Assembly: GCA_002342665.1 (NCBI GenBank)
Contig: DDQK01000023.1
Span: forward strand, 5,979-69,978
Source of the DNA: Prevotella sp. UBA2444
GTDB lineage: Bacteria > Bacteroidota > Bacteroidia > Bacteroidales > Bacteroidaceae
Reading direction: 5' to 3'
DNA: 64,000 nucleotides
The notes under the pieces: model-generated
The model's database searches: none
Seen by the model: only the letters and a program-made list of their open reading frames with translations
Told to the model about the DNA's origin: nothing
Part shown: in pieces, positions 55,640 to 64,000 of the stretch
How positions within the stretch are numbered: position 1 is the first letter of the stretch
How the letters are laid out: each line of letters begins with the position of its first letter
Position numbers and translations under genes: made by a program

Positions 55640-56554
55640 ATGGAGCCGTTCAGAGTACATATCCTTGGGTGTGGAAGTGCGCTTCCCACCCTTCGGCATT
55701 ACGCATCGTCGCAAGTGGTGGAATTGCGCGACCGGGTGTTTATGCTCGACTGTGCTGAGGGTACTCAGATGCAGTTGCGTCGCTGTCGGGTACGGTTCAC
55801 CAAACTGAGTCACGTGTTCATCACTCATCTGCATGGTGACCATTGCTTTGGACTCATCGGCATGATTTCCACTTTTGGCCTTTTAGGGCGAACAGCAACG
55901 CTCCATGTTCATGCCCCCAAGGAACTGGGCCCCGAACTGGAAAGGCAGATAGCCTTCTTTACCCATGATCTGGGCTTTGCCGTGGAATTTCATCCTGTAG
56001 ACACCACGTCAAAAGCGGTCATCTATGAAGACCGCAGCGTGGCGGTGGAAACGATCCCATTGCAGCACCGCATGCCATGTTGTGGCTACCTGATACGGGA
56101 GAAGAGTCTGTTGCCGCATATCCGTCGCGAGATGCTCGACTTCTACCATATTCCCGTTAGTCAGGTAAACAATATCAAGAACGGTGCTGACTGGACCACG
56201 CCGGAAGGTGAGTTTGTAGCTAATAGCAGACTGGTGAAGCCGGCAGATCAGCCTCGCTCTTACGCCTACTGTAGTGATACCCGCTATATCCCCACGCTCC
56301 ATGAACAATTACAAGGGGTGAATACGCTCTATCACGAGAGTACCTACGGTGACGATATGCTGCCCAATGCGGAGAAGTACTGTCATTCTACTGCCCGTCA
56401 GGCGGCAATGGTGGCACGCGATGCCGGAGTGGGGAAGTTGTTGCTGGGGCATTACAGTTCACGCTACGAGGATGAGAGCGTGTTGTTGCAGCAGGCAAAG
56501 GAAATCTTCGAAAATACCTATCTGACTAATGAAATGGACGTGATCGATGTCTGA
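55640..56554 (+). CDS. rnz: Ribonuclease Z
   Basis: 304 residues. Zinc-dependent beta-lactamase-fold endonuclease that trims tRNA 3' ends. THLHGDH (H63, H65, D67, H68) is the metal motif; YCSDTRY holds a ligand Asp and LLGHYSSRY the C-terminal His. The exosite-like segment around residues 150-185 is as expected. Last gene of the mazG transcript. Confidence 0.94.
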   Translation: MEPFRVHILGCGSALPTLRHYASSQVVELRDRVFMLDCAEGTQMQLRRCRVRFTKLSHVFITHLHGDHCFGLIGMISTFGLLGRTATLHVHAPKELGPELERQIAFFTHDLGFAVEFHPVDTTSKAVIYEDRSVAVETIPLQHRMPCCGYLIREKSLLPHIRREMLDFYHIPVSQVNNIKNGADWTTPEGEFVANSRLVKPADQPRSYAYCSDTRYIPTLHEQLQGVNTLYHESTYGDDMLPNAEKYCHSTARQAAMVARDAGVGKLLLGHYSSRYEDESVLLQQAKEIFENTYLTNEMDVIDV

Positions 56555-56588
56555 TTTTTAGCCAAAGATGCATTTTTCTGCCGAATTA

Positions 56589-56620
56589 TTTGGTAGTTAC
56601 AGAAAAAAGTACTAACTTTG
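56589..56620 (+). promoter_or_regulatory. Promoter before the small secreted protein and sigma gene
   Basis: TTTG (56589-56592), 20 nt, TAACTTTG (56613-56620). It excludes the upstream in-frame start at 56618. Confidence 0.8.
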
Positions 56621-56641
56621 CAGAAAATTATAGTGTCGCGT

Positions 56642-56962
56642 ATGATAAGACGTCTACTTCTTACATCAATTGCCATGGCATTCTTAGGCTTGGTTCCGGT
56701 ATCTGCTGGAGCCACGACAAACGTTTCTCCGGCAATTGAGACGTCACTGCAGCAGGACCAAGAGGTAACAATCAGTTACAGCGAGGGCTTCCTTTATATC
56801 AATGGTGCCGAAAATCAGGTGCTGGAGGTCGTATCGCTTACAGGCAAGAAAGTGCTGCAGGAAAAGATTGACAGTCCGGCACAGAAAATCGAAATCAGTC
56901 TTCCTAAAGGCTGTTATATCGTGAAGGTAGGTAAAGTAGTCAGGAAGATTTCCGTTAAATAG
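56642..56962 (+). CDS. Short secreted protein, mostly a sorting-signal-like domain
   Basis: 106 residues from ATG 56642. After a signal peptide (ending VPVSAGA) and about 25 residues, the remaining 60 (ISYSEGFLYINGAENQVLEV, then SLTGKKVLQEKI and KGCYIVKVGKVVRKISVK) match the type IX C-terminal sorting-domain pattern. There is thus almost no cargo. It precedes the sigma gene by 35 nt and is probably on the same transcript. Confidence 0.7.
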   Translation: MIRRLLLTSIAMAFLGLVPVSAGATTNVSPAIETSLQQDQEVTISYSEGFLYINGAENQVLEVVSLTGKKVLQEKIDSPAQKIEISLPKGCYIVKVGKVVRKISVK

Positions 56963-56997
56963 GCTGTTGCCACCAGCATTTTCACACAAGTTTCAGT

Positions 56998-57540
56998 ATG
57001 CATAGCGACGAGGAATTGTCAGCCCTTCTGAAGGATCCGGAAAGGCAGCGCAAGGCCTTCGAAGAAGTGGTGCGCCAATATGGCGAGCAAATCTACTGGA
57101 TGATACGTCGGATGGTAAATAGTCATGAAGACGCCAACGATGTGTTGCAGAATTCATTCCTCAAAGCCTGGAACAGACTGCCGGATTTTCACGGTGACTC
57201 CAAGGTGTTCACTTGGCTCTCACGTATCGCGATCAATGAGAGCGTCGATTTCCTGCGCCGTCAGAAGACCCGTTCGGCAGTTAGTTCAGACGAGGATATG
57301 GTGCTCGCCAACTCGCTGATGGCAGACCCCTATTTTGACGGGGATGAGACTCAGGCGATGCTTCAGGAGGCTGTCTCGCGACTGCCTGATGTGCAGCGTA
57401 CCGTGTTCCAGCTCCGTTATTTCGATAATATGAAATATAGTGAGATAAGTAAGATGCTCCATACGTCGGAAGGTAGTCTGAAGGCAAGCTATCACATCGC
57501 CGTCAAGAAGATTTCCGATTTTTTTAAATCGCATGATTAA
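56998..57540 (+). CDS. ECF-type RNA polymerase sigma factor
   Basis: 180 residues. Region 2 (about 25-90; YWMIRRMVNSHEDANDVLQN, FTWLSRIAINESVDFLRR) and region 4 (about 125-175; LPDVQRTVFQLRYFDNMKYS, EISKMLHTSEGSLKASYHIA) are complete, with no region 1 or 3. The next gene encodes a single-pass protein that may act as anti-sigma factor, and the third an exported Spy-like protein, suggesting an envelope stress circuit. Confidence 0.92.
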   Translation: MHSDEELSALLKDPERQRKAFEEVVRQYGEQIYWMIRRMVNSHEDANDVLQNSFLKAWNRLPDFHGDSKVFTWLSRIAINESVDFLRRQKTRSAVSSDEDMVLANSLMADPYFDGDETQAMLQEAVSRLPDVQRTVFQLRYFDNMKYSEISKMLHTSEGSLKASYHIAVKKISDFFKSHD

Positions 57541-57570
57541 ACCTTTTTTATACAGGCACGTCAAAAGAAT

Positions 57571-57930
57571 ATGATGAACGAAGAGAACTATCTGATTGAA
57601 AGGGTTGGGAGGGAGAATCCCTTCCGAGTGCCGGAGGGCTACTTCGACACGCTGGCTGACGAAGTGATGGCCCGCGTGGATGCTGCTGGAGCCCCGGTCT
57701 CCCGTAAGGCTCGTAAGGTGTGGCTGCGCCCATTGCTCTACGCTGCTGCTTTGGTTTGTGCTCTCTTTGTCAGCGTGATGGGCTATAAGTCGTATATCCA
57801 TCAGCAGAATCTGTCTGTGGCACAGCAGGTGAATGCTCATCAGCCAAGTGAGGACTCTTTCGAGCAGGCTGCCGACTATCTGATGGTAGACAATGAGGAC
57901 ATCTATGCTTGTCTGGCATCTGACTATTAA
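57571..57930 (+). CDS. Single-pass membrane protein, possible anti-sigma factor
   Basis: 119 residues. Cytoplasmic N-terminus (residues 1-50; NPFRVPEGYFDTLADEVMAR), one membrane helix (about 53-70; LLYAAALVCALFVSVMG) and a short acidic outer part. PFxVPxGYF is frequent at the N-terminus of Bacteroidetes proteins encoded after ECF sigma genes. The anti-sigma role is inferred from position and topology. Tandem ATGs at 57571 and 57574. Confidence 0.7.
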   Translation: MMNEENYLIERVGRENPFRVPEGYFDTLADEVMARVDAAGAPVSRKARKVWLRPLLYAAALVCALFVSVMGYKSYIHQQNLSVAQQVNAHQPSEDSFEQAADYLMVDNEDIYACLASDY

Positions 57931-57954
57931 TATATATAAATAAGGTATAAAGAG

Positions 57955-58395
57955 ATGAAGCGGATAGTGATAACTTGTTTGGCCGTTCTGATGTTACTGG
58001 CAGTTTCTGCTCAGGAGCCGAAGAAGAAATTCTCGCCAGAGAAGTTCCAGGCCGAACTGGAACAGTTTATTACCAATGAGGCTTGTCTCACTCCTCAGGA
58101 GGCCACTAAGTTCTTCCCCCTTTATCGTGAGATGCATAAGAAACAGCGTTGCGCCTATAATCAGATGAAGGCACTGGGCAAGATCAAGCCAGCAGATGAA
58201 TCGGAGTGCCGCAAGTCTATACAGAAGCGTGACGAGTTGGAACTCGAGTTGAAGAGTATCCAGCAGACCTATCACAACAAGTTCTTAGGTGTTCTGTCGG
58301 CTTCGAAGGTATTCGATGTTATTAAAGCCGAAGACCGTTTCCACCGCAAAACCTTCCGTAACTGGGGAAACGGAAAGAGACCGGAGAAGAAGTAA
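57955..58395 (+). CDS. Periplasmic Spy/CpxP-like protein
   Basis: 146 residues. Signal peptide MKRIVITCLAVLMLLAVSA. The mature part is highly charged and helical (KKFSPEKFQAELEQFITNEA, LTPQEATKFFPLYREMHKK), with a Spy/CpxP-like LTPQ motif. Such proteins are periplasmic chaperones or stress sensors. Third gene of the sigma module and closed by a terminator. Confidence 0.75.
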   Translation: MKRIVITCLAVLMLLAVSAQEPKKKFSPEKFQAELEQFITNEACLTPQEATKFFPLYREMHKKQRCAYNQMKALGKIKPADESECRKSIQKRDELELELKSIQQTYHNKFLGVLSASKVFDVIKAEDRFHRKTFRNWGNGKRPEKK

Positions 58396-58402
58396 AGATT
58401 GT

Positions 58403-58442
58403 AATCCTGTAGTCTGATATAAGGCTGCAGGATTCTTTTTAT
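58403..58442 (+). terminator. Terminator after the Spy-like gene
   Basis: 12-bp stem AATCCTGTAGTC / GGCTGCAGGATT (two G-U pairs), 8-nt loop, then CTTTTTATT. It overlaps the nth stop. Confidence 0.85.
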
Positions 58443-59089
58443 TCCAGCTTAGAGCCCTCGAGGAGTTTGGGGCAGAGGGCTTCCAGTTCACATCGTTCAC
58501 AATGGGGCTTCCGTGAAGTACAGACATAGCGCCCGTGAAGAAGCAGCCAGTGATGGGCATTAGGGATGTCGGACTCTGGAATATACTTGATGAGTGCCTG
58601 CTCCACTTTATAGGGCGTGTTGTCACGCTTGCCTACCAGTCCCAGACGATGGGCCACGCGAAAGACGTGAGTGTCAACAGCCAGTGCAGACTTGCCGAAA
58701 GCCACGCTCTGTATCACATTGGCCGTCTTGCGTCCTACACCAGGCAGTTCGAGGAGCTGGTTCATATCCTGGGGTACCTGGCCCTGATGCTTTTCCACCA
58801 GTGCACGAGCCATTTTCACCAGATGGTCAGCCTTCGCGTTAGGGTAGGAGACGCTGCTGATATATTCCAACACATCTTCTGGTTCAGCCTGTGCCATGGC
58901 GTGGGCATCAGGATAGTGGCGGAACAGCTCGGGGGTTACCTGGTTGATACGTTTGTCAGTGCATTGGGCACTCAAGATGACTGCCACCAGCAACTGGAAT
59001 ACGCTGCCAAACTCCAGTTCTGTATTCACGTTCGGCATCTGCTCCCTGAAGTGAGCCAACACCCGCTCATATCTTTCAGTTTTCCTCAT
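58439..59089 (-). CDS. nth: Endonuclease III
   Basis: 216 residues. DNA glycosylase/AP lyase for oxidised pyrimidines. The helix-hairpin-helix LPGVGRKTA contains catalytic K121 and D139 is in AVDTHVFRV, matching K120 and D138 of E. coli. The C-terminal iron-sulfur cluster pattern C-x6-C-x2-C-x5-C is intact (CTSRKPHCERCELEALC). Confidence 0.96.
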   Translation of the reverse strand: MRKTERYERVLAHFREQMPNVNTELEFGSVFQLLVAVILSAQCTDKRINQVTPELFRHYPDAHAMAQAEPEDVLEYISSVSYPNAKADHLVKMARALVEKHQGQVPQDMNQLLELPGVGRKTANVIQSVAFGKSALAVDTHVFRVAHRLGLVGKRDNTPYKVEQALIKYIPESDIPNAHHWLLLHGRYVCTSRKPHCERCELEALCPKLLEGSKLE

Positions 59090-59285
59090 AGCTATTCACT
59101 TATATAATATTTACGCGATGAATGAAATCGTGACGCGAATCAACTTTTGATAATATTCGGTACAAAGGTACATTTTTTCGTGCAAAAGTGATACTTTTTG
59201 CATCCATATTTAATAGAAATTACGATATAATACACTTCAATCGAATGATTATAGTTTATATAACATAGCGGAAAAACGGGCAAAA
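59090..59285. other. Intergenic A/T-rich spacer, nth/DUF2461
   Basis: Contains the nth -7 box (TACCTTTG read leftward, 59170-59163), an A/T-rich stretch and no gene. Confidence 0.5.
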
Positions 59286-59317
59286 TTTGGTGGAATGGGA
59301 ATAATTGAGTAAATTTG
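59286..59317 (+). promoter_or_regulatory. DUF2461-gene promoter
   Basis: TTTG (59286-59289), 20 nt, TAAATTTG (59310-59317). It excludes the in-frame TTG at 59315. Confidence 0.8.
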
Positions 59318-59359
59318 CAAACTGATACTGATCATTGGTGTAAAGAAACAAACAAGGAT

Positions 59360-60100
59360 ATGCAAGCAAAAAGAATTCTGGATTTCCTGAGAGAGGTGAT
59401 GGCGAATAATAACCGGCCATGGTTTCAGGAACATAAGGGAGAGTATGAGGCTGTGAGGGCTGACTTTGAGTTGGGGGTGCAGCAGGCTCTGGAGCGGATT
59501 GTGACGTTCGACCCGGAGATAGCCCATCTGAAAGTGAAGGACTGTACGTACAGATTCTATCGTGACACCCGTTTCTTACCAGACAAGTCGCCCTACAAGA
59601 ACCACTTCGGGGCTTACATCAATGCAAAGGGTAAGAAGGCGCTGCGGGGCGGCTACTACATGCATCTGGAGCCGGGCCACTGCCTGGTGGCGGTGGGTAA
59701 CTATTGGTTGCCGACGAACATCCTGACTTCCTGCCGCAACGAGATGATGGCCAATACGGCTGAGTGGCTGAAATGCGTGGAGAGCAAGGCTTTCCTGAAG
59801 TATTTCGGCGACCTGCCAAAGCAAAAGAGTATCCAGACTGATGAGATGAAGTCGGAGTGGGAGGAGAGCTGGGACTCTCCGCAGGGCTTCGGACTGATGA
59901 AACTGAAGACCTGTCCGTCGGGCTTCCCGAGGGACTGGGAGTACGTCAGGTATCTGCGGCTGAAGGATTACTGCTGCTGGCATCATGTGGACGATGACTT
60001 CTTCGAAGGTGACGGATGGCTCGACGAACTGGAGCGTATGTGCAAGGCGGCGAAGCCGATGATGGACTTTACGAATGCCGTGATAGATGACTATGAGTAA
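59360..60100 (+). CDS. DUF2461 family protein
   Basis: 246 residues from ATG 59360, with AAGGAT just before it. The family start (RILDFLREVMANNNRPWFQE) and YRFYRDTRFLPDKSPYKNHF, GGYYMHLEPGHCLVAVGNYW are diagnostic of DUF2461. Cytoplasmic; function unknown. It is followed after 27 nt by the beta-galactosidase gene. Confidence 0.88.
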   Translation: MQAKRILDFLREVMANNNRPWFQEHKGEYEAVRADFELGVQQALERIVTFDPEIAHLKVKDCTYRFYRDTRFLPDKSPYKNHFGAYINAKGKKALRGGYYMHLEPGHCLVAVGNYWLPTNILTSCRNEMMANTAEWLKCVESKAFLKYFGDLPKQKSIQTDEMKSEWEESWDSPQGFGLMKLKTCPSGFPRDWEYVRYLRLKDYCCWHHVDDDFFEGDGWLDELERMCKAAKPMMDFTNAVIDDYE

Positions 60101-63223
<3,123 letters not shown>

Positions 63224-63253
63224 ATTGTATCTCTTCTAAGGCAGATTATTGCC

Positions 63254-63311
63254 AAAATGCCACTTTGATGGGTTGATTTTTGTCAAAAAGACTCATTAAA
63301 GTGGCATTTTT
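63254..63311 (+). terminator. Terminator after the beta-galactosidase gene
   Basis: 17-bp stem from AAAATGCCACTTT-GATG to CATT-AAAGTGGCATTTT (one G-U), with a T run at its 3' end. Confidence 0.85.
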
Positions 63312-63333
63312 ATAAATTTTAAGCATAATAATC

Positions 63334-63364
63334 TTTGCTCGTAAATGATAAATTGCTAACTTTG
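63334..63364 (+). promoter_or_regulatory. Promoter of the last small gene
   Basis: TTTG (63334-63337), 19 nt, TAACTTTG (63357-63364); leader of about 60 nt. Confidence 0.8.
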
Positions 63365-63431
63365 CAGTCGAAAAAGATATGATTTGAATACAAATCAGGT
63401 TTTGAGGTAACAATTTTAATTGAAGAAAGAG

Positions 63432-63902
63432 ATGAAAGAGATGAAGAAAATGGTACTTGTAGGGATGATGATGCTCCTCGGTACAATGACTTTGAACGCC
63501 ACAGAGAATGCTGCCAATACAGGCGACATCGATACCACTTATATCAAGCTGGATGAGAATCTTGAGCCCATCAATCATGTCAATCTGACACTAGATGAGC
63601 TGAAGGCAAAAGTTGGTCCACTGGAAACGATTCTCGAGACGGAGAACTTTCAGTTGTACGCTGCAGGAGACTATACCTATAAGATAGAGGGTGGTGTGGT
63701 GACCTCGATGGCCATCCAGATTCCTGATGACAATAATGACAAGGTTGTGTACAATCGGATTCTGAATGCACTTGCAAAGAGCAATTCAATTACTGATACC
63801 CACAACACAGGTGGCAACTACTATCAGTATGCCACCTTCGAAATACAGTTTGATGATTTTGAAGGCTATGAGAAGTTGACATTCTCTGCTATCAAAGAGT
63901 AG
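63432..63902 (+). CDS. Small secreted protein of unknown function
   Basis: 156 residues from ATG 63432 (ATG 63441 is equally good and gives MKKMVLVGMMMLLG; TTG 63420 is unlikely). Signal peptide to about residue 22 (LNATE). The mature part is acidic, with NLTLDELKAKVGPLETILE and ISYKIEGG-like strands; no Cys-rich or catalytic motif. No family recognised. It has its own promoter. Confidence 0.65.
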   Translation: MKEMKKMVLVGMMMLLGTMTLNATENAANTGDIDTTYIKLDENLEPINHVNLTLDELKAKVGPLETILETENFQLYAAGDYTYKIEGGVVTSMAIQIPDDNNDKVVYNRILNALAKSNSITDTHNTGGNYYQYATFEIQFDDFEGYEKLTFSAIKE

Positions 63903-64000
63903 CTACGATGGTGCAGCCGACGACTTAGTTGGCATGTAACCGGGTATTAGTAGTCATATAAGCATAGGTCTCAGTTTATGGAGGGCACTGAAAAAGTCCC
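63903..64000. other. Right edge, nothing recognised
   Basis: 98 nt after the last gene without a gene, hairpin or promoter that I can support. Confidence 0.4.

Overview
The window looks like chromosomal DNA of a gut or oral Prevotella-type Bacteroidales. The evidence is promoters of the Bacteroidetes form (TTTG, 19-21 nt, TAnnTTTG), a membrane-anchored AraC-type regulator, TPR histidine kinase, BspA-like leucine-rich repeat proteins, a Porin_10-type barrel, C-terminal domains resembling type IX secretion signals, the short Bacteroidetes RpoZ, and a NUDIX-type arabinose regulator. All names come from reading the proteins by eye; nothing was searched.

Layout. 1-5.4 kb: malQ-maf (+), converging on a helix-hairpin-helix outer-membrane-like protein (-). 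5.4-17.6 kb: one long leftward arabinose operon, galM-araT-araR-araD-araA-(GxxExxY pseudogene)-araB-abf(GH51)-tkt-rpiB. It covers release of arabinose, mutarotation, uptake, isomerisation, phosphorylation, epimerisation and entry to the pentose phosphate pathway, plus its own regulator. 17.7-21.4 kb: leftward galactose operon galM-MFS-galK. 21.4-26.3 kb: leftward ABC-F, grpE, dnaJ, folC. 26.2-32.4 kb: accessory island with a HepT-like toxin remnant, a 490-bp mirrored inverted-repeat structure, a VirE-type primase/helicase gene broken by an in-frame amber codon, and two leucine-rich repeat surface proteins. 32.5-35.7 kb: amidohydrolase lipoprotein and AraC-type regulator (-). 35.8-45.7 kb: rluA-type synthase, small membrane protein, HD hydrolase, menA, porin, DUF4468, uvrB, bamD, rpoZ, DUF4293. 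45.7-51.1 kb: response regulator and TPR histidine kinase (-), OmpA-family protein and a secreted repeat protein (+). 51.2-64 kb: valS (-), mazG, lipoprotein, rnz, a sigma factor/membrane protein/Spy-like module, nth (-), DUF2461, GH2 beta-galactosidase and a small secreted protein.

Most notable: (1) the mirrored structure at 26441-26928 upstream of the VirE gene, with 32-, 28- and 15-nt arms, 18- and 24-bp palindromes, and small hairpins at exactly mirrored positions whose sequences have diverged; (2) an identical 22-bp block containing CCCCCATTTGGGGG at identical spacing before the promoters of the response regulator and the OmpA-family gene, a candidate two-component operator; (3) a 12-bp palindrome on the -7 box of the arabinose operon; (4) short tandem repeats of period 7 (promoters, a porin signal peptide) and period 9 (intergenic, and in-frame in two unrelated proteins); (5) an ABC-F protein whose motif losses all fall on one composite ATP site.
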